Positions 1-11,412 of a stretch of DNA of 64,000 nt are shown here, in pieces; the stretch's first letter is position 1; the number at the start of each line of letters is the position of its first letter. Both the position numbers and the translations under genes were made by a program. Below the pieces are notes generated by a model that saw only the letters and a list, made by a program, of their open reading frames with translations, was not told where the DNA came from and made no database searches. Where the stretch lies: the NCBI RefSeq assembly GCF_030272615.1, contig NC_081413.1:609285209-609349208 (forward strand), in the 5' to 3' direction. The DNA is from Cryptomeria japonica (Eukaryota; Streptophyta; Pinopsida; Cupressales; Cupressaceae).

Positions 1-51
1 ATACTCTCTAAGTCTGATATTTTCTTCTCTATACTTTTCTTTCTCTGCAAT

Positions 52-2463
52 TTATCTATCTAACCTTGCGTCGATTGCCTTGAGGTTATCACCAACCTCC
101 TGAAATTCTTGCTCTCTTGATGTACGGCCAAGGGCAACTAAAGTGATCTGGAAATCCATAGGAGTAGCAATGTTCACTGTCACGCCTGCAATAGGAACAA
201 CAACCTGCACAATCCGCATTCCTGTCTCATCTCTAACTATGTACAACAAAACCTCAGCTCTCTTGGGTTCCTTCTCCTTAGCACTCCTAGCTAGGTAGTC
301 ATCAATGTTAGCAATCGACTGTACCTCTATCATTTTCTTACTTTTCTCCATACTTCTCATCAGCCAATCAAGAATAACAGCCATCTCCATACCATCATCG
401 AGACACATTTCTCGATCAAGTCCTCTAAATGCCGAGATAACATCATCATCAGGATTATTCCTGGTCAAATCGTATATCTCATTTCTCAAACTAACTTCCA
501 AAAGGATAGTATGGGATCCCAACTGATCATCATTCTCATTCGGTGGTGCAAATGTCACTGTGGCATGTAACTCCTGAATATTCTCTAGTAGTATCACTGT
601 GTTGGAACATTGTTGGGTTTCCTTATTCTGCTCTGTTATTTCGATCACCTTAATTGATGAGACACGAAGAGGTGGTGAAGGAATGTTAGGTGGAGGAATG
701 ATAGTCTTTTGTTTCTTCTTTTTTACCTCATCAATCTTCTTCCCTCTAGCCTTGACTCCTCCTGGCATGTTCTTCCTTCTCTTGGGAGCTTGACTCTCTT
801 CGTCTGCATGAACCTGACATCACTGATAGTCCTCTAATCATCCTCAGAAGTAGACTCTTCCAGCCATAAGTGAGGGGAACACCCATATCAACTAACTTAT
901 TCATCCGTATATCTACCCATGCACGGGAGAAACTAAAGACCTCTCTCATCAATACATTCAGGTCAATCTCTTCTGATTCTGACCAATTTGGCAAGAAGAT
1001 TGCCTTCTTCATTTCATTCTCATGTTGCGGATGCGTATGATCCCTGTCATCTAACACCTGATTAGGAATGAGGAAAAGTCCACACTTCCTCATGAAATCC
1101 ACTGACATTTTGGACCACATTCATCTCTTAATTGCTTGCTCGTCCATCATGTTGGCCCAATAATCTTCTATGTCTACTTTGTGGATGAACTTTTCTCCCC
1201 TGATCCTTCCAACTTTCTTATCTGGATCAAATCTTTCTCTTTTCCTGAAGATTGCAAATCAATAGAATGCAAGCTTCTCACTCGTAGTGCTGGCGGCTAA
1301 GGCAGACTAGCAAACCTCCGACGTCTTCCCAACTGAAATAGGGAATGTCATGCCTATCCTATGCTTCTCTCTCTGGATGGCATCAAAATCTAGAAGCTGT
1401 CTCACCACTTCCAACAAGATCATTTTGTTGGACGGGTACCTAGGAAGCCTGTAGGGTTCGGATTGAAACCCATGAATCCTAAGGTACATGAAAGTGGGAA
1501 ACTGAATAAACCATGATCCATATTTCTCTATTAGCTTTGTTGCCTCCTTGGACAATCTTCTGTGGATTCCGCCTTGCAGCATCCGCGTGATGTACATTGT
1601 GAATACGTCATTCACTCTCTTATAATCCTCAATTCTATACATGTTCAGTTAGGGGTAGCACTCATGACTCCTAAATTGTCCTTGCCCTCTCCTTTGCATA
1701 TCAATCCTTTGTATGAAACAAACCTTGCAAGTAGGTTTACCAGGTAGGAAGTCATTGCGAATGACTTGGACCGCTCTACATTCCTCAGCTGAAAGTCGAG
1801 ATTGTCACTTATGATCTTCGATCAATTTACCAATGTCCCTCTAAGACAATCCTGGATGAAATAGAACATCCATCCATTGAATATTTCACCCTGCGGCATC
1901 CCCATCACTCTGTTGAGCAGGAATACTAAGTCACTATACTCCTCTTTGAAATCCGTGCACATGAGTGTCTTGGGAGCCTTGGAATAATGAAGCCGAGGCT
2001 GAATCATCCTCTCCTTGTTTATCATATTCTTACACACATCCATCTTCTTCGTGTACCGTTCATCCTTGGTCGCATCCTTCGTATCTTCTCTGTGTGAAAT
2101 TCCAAACACCTCAACAATAGCATCCTCAGCAAGGTAGGCAATAACAATGCCCTTAGGAGTCTTGATCATTTGTGTGAGAGGATCATAACATCGTGCACAC
2201 TCCAAGATAAGCTCACTGCATTGTATGGACTGTAGAAATCCAACGGCATGAAAAATGCCACTCTTCATAATTTTTACATACGCTGGGGAAGGAATTTGAT
2301 TTCTGACCCCGAACATCCGTTGTTGCATCTGGTTCAGGTCTAGGAAATGCATGTTTGTATCTGTAATCTCCTTCCATCTGGATGATATCTTGGGCTCTAG
2401 ATAGAATCCAATCCCCAGTATCTTCTATAGTTCTTTCCTTTCCTTAAATCCGGACTTCGACAT
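52..2463 (-). pseudogene. Copy H of the D-type LTR-associated ORF family (broken)
   Basis: Minus-strand reading frames covering about 800 codons, broken by stops and frameshifts. The start at 2463 (MSKSGF) corresponds to MSDLP at the start of the copies at 20675 and 62399. Shared landmarks in the same order: a segment ending ECARCYDPLTQMI (AHHFDKETRVI in the 20.7-kb copy), AEDAIVEVFGI (ADTIEKVFRIP), LLNRVMGM (LLNRMMGL), FIQFPTFMYLR (FLQFPTFTYMR) and YPSNKMILLEVVRQ (YPTDKIILMELGRQ). The last 238 codons (768-52) are open and rich in charged residues. I do not recognise the family; no transposase, RT or gag signature is visible. It lies on the same strand as element C and its LTR at 4147-6565, so it may be an ORF inside or next to a related long LTR that runs off the left edge of the window. 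Much more diverged than the other two copies, so older or from another subfamily. Confidence 0.6.
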
Positions 2464-2703
2464 CGCACTTGTACAAAGCTTGAAGTTAGAACTTAGGAAA
2501 ATAAATAGCATTCTTAAAATTCCCGACTTTCTAAAGATTCTAAGCTTAATCGAAGCATGAAGTCAGTAAAATAGTCCACACTCTCGGTAGATTTTAACAA
2601 TTAAATTCGAAATGTGACAATGCTAGAGTATGAAAACCCTCTATGAAATTCATTAATACCTCCTTATACTTATATCTGCAAACTAAAGTGCAAAGGAGTA
2701 TAT

Positions 2704-4113
2704 TGTCATGTCCCCTTTCTAGAGTGGACATCAGAGACGGAGGAGTTGGCCTATCATTGCAGTCTCGTAGGCTAGCAGAGGTTGATTGGGACTCATCCAG
2801 TGCATATAGTGACTGGATTTTGGCTTTACAGGTAGTTAGGAGCAGTTCCTAGATTTTAGGGGATATCCCTAAATTTTAGGAGGTCGTGACAGTTGTCAGT
2901 CGTGAGGTTATTAATGACCTTTCAGATGGTTTCAGTTTCAGGAGATTTGGGTGTGTTTCCTAGTTTCTAGGAGCATCCCTAGATTTTAGGGATGACACTG
3001 CCAGTTGATCCATGATTTCCGACATCAGTCACAGACAGGTGACAGGTTCAGTTTCAAGCTTTTGGTGTGTTTCGAGCTTTTTGTAGCTATTTGGGTTATA
3101 TTTTTAATATATTTAAATATTTCCTAAGTTAGCGTTTTAATATTTTAAATAAGGCTATGTCTATAGCCATTTCAGAGTAATAAGGGGTTTTTGGCTTCAT
3201 CTGGATTCATATGCCCATGTGTTATAGCTTGTTGGAAAGGTCTTGAACTTTTCTAAATGATTTTCACTTGCTAGGGTCCTTTTGGTGCTTGGAGTTATTT
3301 TATATTGAAAAAGTGGTGTTTTTTCTATACTTGGGCGCCCAATATTGGGAAATATGACTTTATATTAAAGTGCATTTTTCATATATCTTTAGGGTTCGAT
3401 TTGGAAGGAAAGAGATATAAGGAGAAGGAATCCTAATTTCTCATTATCTTTTACATATTGAAAACTTGTTTGGTGCGATATTGCTCTGGTAGAGCAATTC
3501 TTCAATCTGGGACGCAAACCCCATGATTGGTACTGGCTGGGACGTAGCCCTCAGCTATTGATTGGCAGTGGATTCTTTTGGCATTGGCATTATTGGTCAG
3601 AGTGTATGCGCTATTCCTTGTGGAGATTCAAATTCCTTGGTGAGGGTTTCAGCAGGGTGGTTGAATTTCCCAGCTGGGGCGTGATTGTTTCAGCTTGATG
3701 CCACCATTACAGCAGGTACACTTTACGCTAGAAGTGGTGAAGACTTTCATTCAGCCATAGCTGGTGTTCTTGGTTTGTGTTCATCACCTACCCTTTAGTT
3801 GGCGCCATTATTGGATGTAAGCACATCCCCAGTGCGTAGGGAATAATCTGGATATTATAAATCAGAAATCTGTCTGGTACAATTTGTATCAATTCTGATT
3901 TAATTGAATGTTCTTACTTGTTTCAGCTTCCTTCCTTATTTGTTGTTCTTTATTCATTACTTGCTTATATATTCAAAAAAATACAAAAAGAAACCAAACA
4001 TTCTGCAACTTCTCTTTATTTTGTAAGACCATCAGCAAAATCACAGGAAAAATATAGTTTATTATTTTAAAAATTACAGCAGATCAGCAAGGGGATCCAT
4101 TAGGGATCTTTCA
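2704..4113 (+). mobile_element. Probable solo LTR (O), about 1.4 kb
   Basis: Starts TGTCATGTCCCC, a plant Gypsy LTR opening like the TGTAATGTCCCC of element A, and ends ...GGGATCTTTCA. Flanking 5-mers are TATAT (2699-2703) and TATAC (4114-4118), matching at 4 of 5 positions. No gag, pol or second LTR lies inside, so a solo LTR is the simplest reading. The right border is chosen from the near-matching duplication and the terminal CA and is less secure than the left. No coding potential seen. Confidence 0.5.
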
Positions 4114-5248
4114 TATACCGGATCAATGATGACTAAGGAAAGGTTGTGTTTTCACACAAAGTATGTCTAAGGACACCTTCTGTAGTCAACAATGGAGGTC
4201 AACAAAATATGAAGACAACCTGAAAATTAAACTTTTAAAACATGTTGCAATCACCTAGGTATGCATAAATTGATGAGAATTAACCTTCCAAGGCAAACAC
4301 AAGAAAATCTGAGCATGTATGTAGGGCTGGAAATGAAAACTTAGTTTGAAGACAACTCTGGAAATGAAGTTTTCAGACTTACCAGCACCCTTAGGAATGA
4401 TAAAATACTTAGAAATAAACTCCAGAATGAAGCAAGAATGCTTCCCAAGTGAAATCGCAAGGTAAGTAGGTGGCTGGAAAAATTTATTTTCTGAGGACAG
4501 CACCCCTACAATGGAGTTTCAGGTCTGCAACAATGGAAGATAACTCTGAAAATTGATTGAAAATGTTTCCAATCAGCTCCCTGGATAAAATCGCTTAAGG
4601 CACAAAATAGCTGGGAACAAGATATAAGTCTGAAAATTGATTTTCCAGCCAGCTATGGATGTCAAACAAGCTGCAACAATGGAGGACAAACTCAGATCTA
4701 TAACATATCAACAAGCAGGGAATGATGGCAGCCACCAAGTGTGAAGGGAATTCACCAAAATAATGGCACAAACACTTGCCAAATCAAAATCGTAATTTCC
4801 AGCTATGGCGGCATCCTTGAAAAATCTGAAAAATGTCTGCAATGCACCTCCAATTTGCCAACAATCTGCAACTCAAATCTAGAACAGCAAGCAATAATGG
4901 TGGAAAAATCGCCAAAGTTCATCAAACACCAAAAATCGCCACCCTTCACAAAATCATGATTTTCACCAAAAATCAAAAATCTGGAAAAAATGGAAAAAAT
5001 GGAAAAAATGGATGCAATAAACCTCAATGGCAGCAATGGAGAGGATTGCCAAGCTAGAAAAAAAAAGAGGCCTTCAATCAAACACTTCACTTCAACACTT
5101 CACTAAAATTCGCCAATAAGAGAGAAAAAAAATCGTCAAACATGGAGACACCTGGCAAACTTAATAATAAAATATTGCTGGAGACTCCTCTCTTATACTT
5201 GCTTTTGCCTCTCACTTTTACCATACAAGCAATGGGATAAAACACTTG

Positions 5249-5258
5249 TTTATATACT
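5249..5258 (-). promoter_or_regulatory. Putative TATA box of LTR I
   Basis: GTATATAAAC on the minus strand, about 1.3 kb after the LTR start and about 1.1 kb before its end, similar to the layouts of LTRs G and D1. Confidence 0.45.
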
Positions 5259-5426
5259 TGTTTGGTAAAACTAACTTGCTTCTAGAAGGGTAAAAACATT
5301 AAATGCTTATTGCAAGTGATTTAATTTGTTTTTAAATTTTAAATAATCGTCAATCATCATTTAAAAACAATTAAAAAGGGGCTCATTTATTAAATATTTC
5401 AATTGAAGTCAAAATTGAGCCTCTGG

Positions 5427-6080
5427 GGGAAAATCGATATAGGTAGGGATTAAGAAATCCCATTAAAAATCATTTAAAATGTCAAAATATTCCCCACAAG
5501 GGAAAATCGATACCAGTATGGGTAAAAATCCATGCTAAAACTCATCAAATTGCACACAAAATAGGCCAGGGGAAAATCAATGAGTCTGGAATGAAAATTC
5601 CACTCAAAAAATTCACTTCATTCACAAAATACCTCTTTGGTGGAAAAACGACCTCAGTATGGATAAAAATCCGGACTCAAAACACATCATATTGCTCTCA
5701 GTGGAAAATCGACTTGGGTATGGACTGAGAGTTTGCACAAAAATCCGCATTAACTTGTCACAAATACCTGGTGGAAATTCGATCCAGGCATGGAATCTTC
5801 CTCAACTTCATCTGCACTCTTGTGTGCACTCCAGTCTGCACTCCCAATGGAAAAACGAAGGCAGTCAGGACGAAATCCCGACACTTAGTCAAATTTGATG
5901 CTTCCAGGGGAAAAACGACCCAAGCATGGATAAACAGTGGTGGAAAATCATAGCCAATATGGATTTCAGGGGAAACCCATGTGTAGTCCGGATTTTGAGT
6001 GGGGAAAACCATGGGTAGTTAGGAATATGAGGGGAAAAGAACCTCTAGCATGGAATTTTGACCTTTTAACCCTTAGAAAA
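5427..6080. repeat. Diverged variable-length tandem array in U3 of LTR I
   Basis: About a dozen units begin with a core like GGGGAAAATCGA or TGGAAAAACGA, followed 5-8 nt later by a GTATGGAT-like block. Unit starts are near 5427, 5502, 5571, 5641, 5701, 5772, 5848, 5909, 5941, 5971, 6003 and 6033. Spacing falls from about 75 bp to about 30 bp towards the LTR start. Confidence 0.6.
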
Positions 6081-6565
6081 TGGATTTCCCTTAGGAATTT
6101 GACATTTTAACCACTCAAAATCGCTAGAAAACTGGAAAACTTGATAAAACTCAACTAGACTTAGGCAAATTTTCCAAAAATTGAGTGAAACACAAGGAAA
6201 TTTGTCGGGATAACGTGCGAAATCAACTTGAATAATACCTTAGGAGAGAGAAAACAACTCCAAAAGGTCTGAAAATACCTTGGCACTTTAAAATCACTGA
6301 CGTGTGTGTTTAAAACACGTTAACGCTCAGGAAGGTCAATACTTAGACAAAAAAAAGGATCATTAAAATATCAACGTTTGCAACTTGATCCTCTAACCTC
6401 AAAAAACCCTAAACGACACTAGGCATGATCAAAACTCTGAGACTCGGGCATGAGAAACACAAAAATTGCCCCTTAAGCAGCCAAAACCCTAACCTAACAA
6501 CACAGAAATCCGGAAAAGAGGGGGTCCCCATTAGCAATGGGGCGATGTGTGAAAAGGTCACAACA

Positions 6566-7466
6566 TCTAGTGACTCCACGGAGGAAATGTTCGAGAACAT
6601 TTCAAGAACAAAACTCAATCCGACTCTTAGAATCTTCAATTAATCCTTGCATAACATAGCAAAAGGTTAGAAAACGCATTTGAAAAGATGGAATCCAAAA
6701 GTTGTATCAAGTTACTTAGTCATTGATTATCCACGTGTGTGCAATTGCATTCATTACCTTCACGAGAATATTGTAAAGTCAAAGGATTCAGTGAGACTAG
6801 CTACGTAAGATGTCCATACTTCGTAAGTGGCCAATTGCAACCTCATGAATATTGCTCCACTGCCGGCCAGGCGTCTATAGCCCCGATGGAGTTACTCGTA
6901 TATTCCCATTAGCCAATTTAGATATTTCATTTCTTTGCATTTCTTTCTTTTCTTTCTTTTTTTTTTATATTTTATTTTCACGTACTTTCAAATTTCGTCA
7001 ATTCCTTTGGCTCATAAGTAATGAACTTACTAGTTTGAGAATTACAATGGCACTGAAGCAGGATATAAGATTTTTCACTAGTCACAACTTCACCTGAGAG
7101 TCTATAATAACTCGGATAAAATTAATGTGTAAAATATAATAATCAAATGATGTTAGCGTCAAAATACAATAAAATTTTTCCAATCCTGTCAAATATGGAT
7201 TCAACCTATGATATAGTATACAAAAATAATCTCTAATTCAAAGAACTTCATGAGGTATCGATCAAGAAATGGACTGAACAAACCCTCGTGAAATGTAGAG
7301 TGTGTCTCGACAACAACTCTCGCATCACAAGTAGATATCACTCGGAACTAACACCTAAGCAAAGCCGACCTAAAACCTAAAGCAGAACCAGAAGCAAACC
7401 TAAACTAAGGCAAACCAAAGCAAACCTATTCTAACTATGATACAAGGGGTAGGCTTCAAAAGAAAC
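6566..7466. other. Untranslated tail between integrase and LTR of element C
   Basis: No reading frame of note. On the minus strand this follows the integrase stop at 7467 and leads to LTR I. It is AT-rich, with a pyrimidine run near 6945-6965. No clear polypurine tract was found next to the LTR. Confidence 0.4.
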
Positions 7467-8037
7467 CTAAGGTTGGAAGTAATGCTTGAGGAATTGTCCA
7501 TTGACGAGCAACGGAACATCCGCACCAGTTAAAGTTCTCGGCTTGAACGCATTCTCTCCCAGTATCTCAACAATCTGATAGGGGCCTTTCCATAGTATGT
7601 CAAATTTGTCGTGGTCTCCCCTTCTTTCATGGGCTTTATCCCAATACAGCACTAGGTCATAAATCCTAAAGAATTTTACTCGTGCTTTTCTGTCAAACCA
7701 TCTCTTAAATACGCCCTGATGTTTGGCGAAATTTTCTAATGCTTTATCTCTCTTTTCTTCTAAGTTCATCAACTGTGTCAGTCTTGTTTGCACTCTGTCT
7801 TTGCCTTCCATGTAATCTTGTATGAATCTCAATGTAGGAATTCTCATTTGTACAGGGAAGACAAGCTCTTGCCCATATACCATAAAATATGGGGAAGTCC
7901 CCAATGAATTTTTCACTCTCGTTCTATCTACCCAAAAAGGGTGAATCTCAATTGCGTGTGCCAGTCATTCGGATTTTTCTCTAATTATTTCTTAATCACA
8001 CACAACAAATTTTTATTTGTTAATTCGACTAACCCAT
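7467..8037 (-). pseudogene. Element C integrase, C-terminal part (after B1 insertion)
   Basis: Continues the integrase frame interrupted at 25037. Reading down from 8037 the frame gives GLVELTNKNLLCVIKK, the stretch that follows the PQGxG motif in plant Gypsy integrases and carries the catalytic Glu of the D,D-35-E triad. A break follows near 7917-7930, then an open 149-codon stretch with the integrase C-terminal domain (FDRKARVKFF, LWKGPYQIVEI, VNGQFLKHYF) ending in a stop at 7467. No chromodomain follows, consistent with a non-chromovirus (Tat/OTA-like) Gypsy. Broken by the nested insertion and at least one stop, so inactive. Confidence 0.8.
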
Positions 8038-8383
8038 TGTTTGCTAGTACAACTGGTAAATTAAGTATAGGAAATAATAATGTACATGACAATGCATACC
8101 AGACATGGCAGAAAATATATCTTTATTCGCACATTCAATTATTACAGAGAAGAGACCAAAGATGGTCGACCAAGGATTACACTAGATCCGACAATACCAT
8201 CCCCCTTCCTTGACAATACATGACATATTTAAAGGACCTGATGGTTGCCGAGAGGTACACAACCGTCAACCAACTGACACATAACCACCCAAGACTGAGA
8301 ACCCACTCAATACAATTAATTAATACCTTGTCGGATAACAAATATTATCAAACATAACAATAGGCAATTTATGTCGATAACAT
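8038..8383 (-). repeat. B1 3' LTR
   Basis: 346 bp, ends TG...CA on the minus strand. It matches 24695-25036 along its whole length with scattered substitutions. It contains GACATATTTAAAGGACC, a possible promoter-region block, also present in the B2 LTRs. Confidence 0.9.
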
Positions 8384-8406
8384 CATCCCCCCAAAAAGAA
8401 AAAGTC
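8384..8406 (-). other. B1 polypurine tract
   Basis: On the minus strand CTTTTTGGGGGGATGA directly precedes the 3' LTR. B2 has the same tract (CTTTTGGGGGGGGATGA, 44257-44273). Confidence 0.8.
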
Positions 8407-8511
8407 GTCTTCTAGACGACAAGCAAACATCAAGTAATATTCGGGAAGACTAATGACAAATAGCGACTTCGATTGGACAACCCCAACTTGTAGTGTACCT
8501 GCCAAATTAAA

Positions 8512-8640
8512 TGGGGGTTTGGGGCAACACCCCCAACGAGGTCAAGGGGCAGCGCCCCTTGCGGGGGTCTGGGGGCAGAGCCCCTTGCGGGTTCGAGGGG
8601 CAACGCCCCTTGCAGGGTCCCGAGGCAGCAAATTACAACC
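8512..8640. repeat. GC-rich minisatellite in B1 (about four units)
   Basis: About four units of roughly 29 bp built round GGGGCAGCGCCCCTTGCGGG, a near-palindromic GC-rich block. B2 has only about one and a half recognisable units at 44401-44450, so the array has changed length between copies. Confidence 0.75.
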
Positions 8641-8739
8641 TTCAAACCCACACGGAACTCCATGGCGTGCATCAATTTTCTGCTTTTTTAAGACGTCAGG
8701 AACAAGGCCAAAGAAGTCAAAATTCTGATCAAGGTGCAT

Positions 8740-9620
8740 TCTCCCGTATGGGAATTGTTTTTTCTGACTTGTTCTTTCATACAGACTTGTGCTTCTCTCT
8801 TGGTTGTACGATGCATAGGTGTGTGGCTTGAGACTCCCTTCATCCAACTCAAAGCTGATGTCTTCGAGTTTTTGATATATTGCTTCCTTGACCGTATGGT
8901 ATTCCTCATGTGGTCCGTACGGATTTCCCTTGGTTGCCGTACGGCCTCTGCCTTTAGTTGTTTTACCTATAGCGTGGTCGAACTACCTCTCCCTGATTGC
9001 ATCCCTCTATACCGTATGATGCCTCATGTACGATGTTCGTACGACTTTCATGTATGTCGTATGATGTCTCTTGTGCCATATCCGTCATACGGTTTCAACG
9101 TATACCGTACCCTTTTCTCTAGGTAGTTTATGTTGTGCGTCGTACGGATCGAATGAATGGACTATGTCGTACGGAATGGTTGGATGAGCTATGCCGTACG
9201 GGTTGATTGAACTAGGTATGTCGTATGGGTGAGCTACATCGTACGGAATGGTGCTCTGTCATGTGTCATACGGAATGGTGCTCTATCGTATGTCGTACGG
9301 AATGGTGCTCTGCGCCTGTGTTTCGACCGTACTTGTTGACCATACAATGTACGGTATTTCTACTTCTTCACCTGCACCGTACAGATTCAACTTCACCTGT
9401 GGCTAGATGGGAATGTTCCTTCCCTCTCTCGATTTTGTCCTGCTATCAAGTTTGCTTCCCCAACTCTCCCTTGACCGTACGGATCTCCAACACTCGGCTT
9501 CTCTAGTTTGTACGATGTAGCTAGGGCTCTTAGCTTCGTGTGGTAACCTCATCACATCGACGCCACTTGGATCCTCAGGAGCCAACTTGCTCTTGTCTAC
9601 TCTGAACCGTACGGCTGAAT
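8740..9620. repeat. Cluster of CCGTACGG-type palindromes in B1
   Basis: Some two dozen copies of the palindromic octamer CCGTACGG or one-base variants (CGTACGG, CCGTATGG, CATACGG) within about 0.9 kb, in the 3' part of the element next to and overlapping the end of the protease frame. B2 has the matching region at 44610-45830 with the same motif. Confidence 0.7.
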
Positions 9621-10440
9621 TGCTTTCCACTGATGTGAACCGTTTAGCGTATAGTATTAACTTCTTCGGGGCATCTCCACCAGGCTCTACAGCATCCAAT
9701 TTCGGATCCTCGCCTTGCGAATCTTCTTCGTACACCTTAGATACTTCCCCATTCCCACTCGGCGGCCTCTGTTCATACGATACAGACTCACTTTGTAACT
9801 GTTCATATAGCCCAGACACACCAATGCCGGATGTGCACAGATGAATATTGTACGGCGGACTTTGTACTTCCTCAATTTGGCTAATTTGTAGCATGTTACA
9901 GTCGGGGTGGGAAACTTCATAATCCTCCATCTGCCAGTGGAATAATCCATTAAGAGAACTCATCTCATCTTCAGAGAAATCTTCTAGTTTGAGCACCCCT
10001 TCATCGTTGGGTTTCATGCCTTTCCTTCCTTCGTCCATACCTAACTCTCCACCCTCATACTCAGAGTCTGAGGGTGCTAGTTTTTCACTCACCGCCTGGT
10101 TTCTCAAGTCAATGACGTGCTTCCTCCCGTCACTCTCAATCGAGAGTGTGTTTCGCTTCCAGTTATGATTCGCCTTGGCAGTAACCAACCATCCCCTCCC
10201 GAGGAGTGCATCGTACGCCTTCTTTTGTAACTGGATAACTACAAAGTCCAAGAAAAATTGGTGTGTCCCAATCATTACTTTTTGTGCCATCAATGTTCCC
10301 AACGGCTGGATGTCGTGCTAGTCAGCACCTACCAAGTGGAAGGTTGGCGGCCAAAGCTTCGGCTTCCCTAGACATTCCATGTGTCTTTTGGCAGTACATT
10401 TACTCCTGAGCCTCCATCAACAATGGTGTTTGTCAACTTC
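9403..10440 (-). pseudogene. B1 retropepsin-like protease and C-terminal extension
   Basis: Minus-strand frame with the protease active-site block VDGGSGVNVLP near 10398-10432, in which the catalytic Asp is kept. A likely 1-nt loss near 10380 compared with B2 shifts the frame. The frame then runs open from 10302 to 9403 with the protease flap and second half (QKVMIGTHQFFLDFVV, AYDALLGRGWL, a typical end of retropepsin domains). After that comes an acidic tail of about 200 residues (EDFSEDEMSSLNGLFHW, YEQ-rich segments) with no recognised domain. Retropepsin would cut the gag precursor. No RT follows: the frame ends and the palindrome cluster and LTR come next. Confidence 0.75.
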
Positions 10441-10680
10441 TTCCCCATTATTTCCATCTTGAAGATCGTCGACTTCCTCCCGATGCTCACCGTCAAGAAC
10501 ATTGGATCATTGGACTCATTCCCTTTGGCTGATTTATTTTCCTGTCAGTTCCTCCTCATGTGGCTTACATTGGTTCTAGAAGACTATGTCGTCACTGACT
10601 GTGTTGGTAATTGCCATTCTCAGTTGCGGCATAGTTTGAAGAAGGTCTGCCACCTTGATGGGTACGGTTGTTTGTAGCAC

Positions 10681-11322
10681 CTATCGGACTATGTTCTTCT
10701 CTGACTCCCGCAATGACATACTTGCAGTTCCATTGGAAGTTACTCGTTCCTTCGCCAACACTTGTTCTACTTCGGCTTGTTCCTTTTCCATACCAGAGTT
10801 TGAATACATTGCCTTCTTTGTTTGTGCTCTTGTGATTGCCAAAACTACGTCCTCTTGTTCCTCCACGTCTAGCATATTAATACCCTTCTGATTCGGGCAA
10901 TTGGTGTCTTCATGGTCACCTTGGTCCACACCATTTACACAATAATTGTATGTTGTCTTTCCTGTTATGGCAGTCTCTCGCAAAGTGTCCCCATTCACTA
11001 CATTGTCGGCACTGTATGATAGGACGTCCTTTGGAGTCGTACTGTATTTGGTTTCGCCCTCGTTCATTTCCATAACCACTTGGCGATACACTGTGATTTT
11101 GATGGGTTGGACTCTCCCTGTGTGAAGAGTACTTGTGTACTTCTCATCTTCAAATTGTACGGGCACTCATTGATTGAATGCCCCAACACTTGGCAAATTT
11201 CACAAAACATATTTCTAGGACAATTAACTTTCGTGTGCCCCTCCCTTTTGCACTCAAATCACCATAGTTCATTATCTTTATTGCTGGTTCCTTTCTCAAC
11301 CTTCAATTCTTTCATCATTCAC
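10681..11322 (-). pseudogene. B1 zinc-knuckle region between gag and protease
   Basis: Minus-strand frames continue gag after the D1 insertion. CCHC knuckles include FCEICQVLGHSINECP (near 11165-11215), partly frame-shifted knuckles near 10990-11010, and a further Cys/His segment around 10910-10950. A helical, charged stretch (EQEDVVLAITRAQTKK, EQAEVEQVLAKE) follows. The open 161-codon frame 11166-10681 mixes two frames relative to B2. Nucleocapsid-type RNA binding is the family role. The right end is cut at 11322, where D1 inserted. Confidence 0.6.
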
Positions 11323-11412
11323 AACATTGTTGTCCTCATTTTTGTTTCCAAAAATGAAGGACCATAACATGAAATTTTTGTTAAAAAAATGAAATTTTTT
11401 ACTTTATGGCAC

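Larger units (their letters stand above)
4147..6565 (-). mobile_element. Minus-strand LTR (I), probable 3' LTR of element C
   Basis: Read on the minus strand it opens at 6565 with TGTTGTGACCTTTTCACACA, nearly the same as the plus-strand opening of solo LTR G at 37156. It has a TATA box near 5249-5258, and its last part resembles the end of G (AAGGTGTCCTTAGACATA versus AAGGTACCTTTAGGTATT in G). The low-coordinate border is approximate (4135-4147). It lies about 900 bp downstream of the integrase stop of element C on the same strand, where a 3' LTR is expected. I saw no convincing polypurine tract at 6566-6600 and no target-site duplication, because the other end of C is not intact. U3 holds the diverged tandem array listed separately. 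Confidence 0.5.

Noticed and set aside
1-2460. H ORF as a normal host gene
   Set aside because: Multiple stops and frameshifts and similarity to the repetitive D ORF argue for a mobile-element relic.
4741-5090. Short frames on both strands rich in Lys/Asn or Phe
   Set aside because: They arise from A/T-rich repeats (AAAATGG units) inside LTR I.
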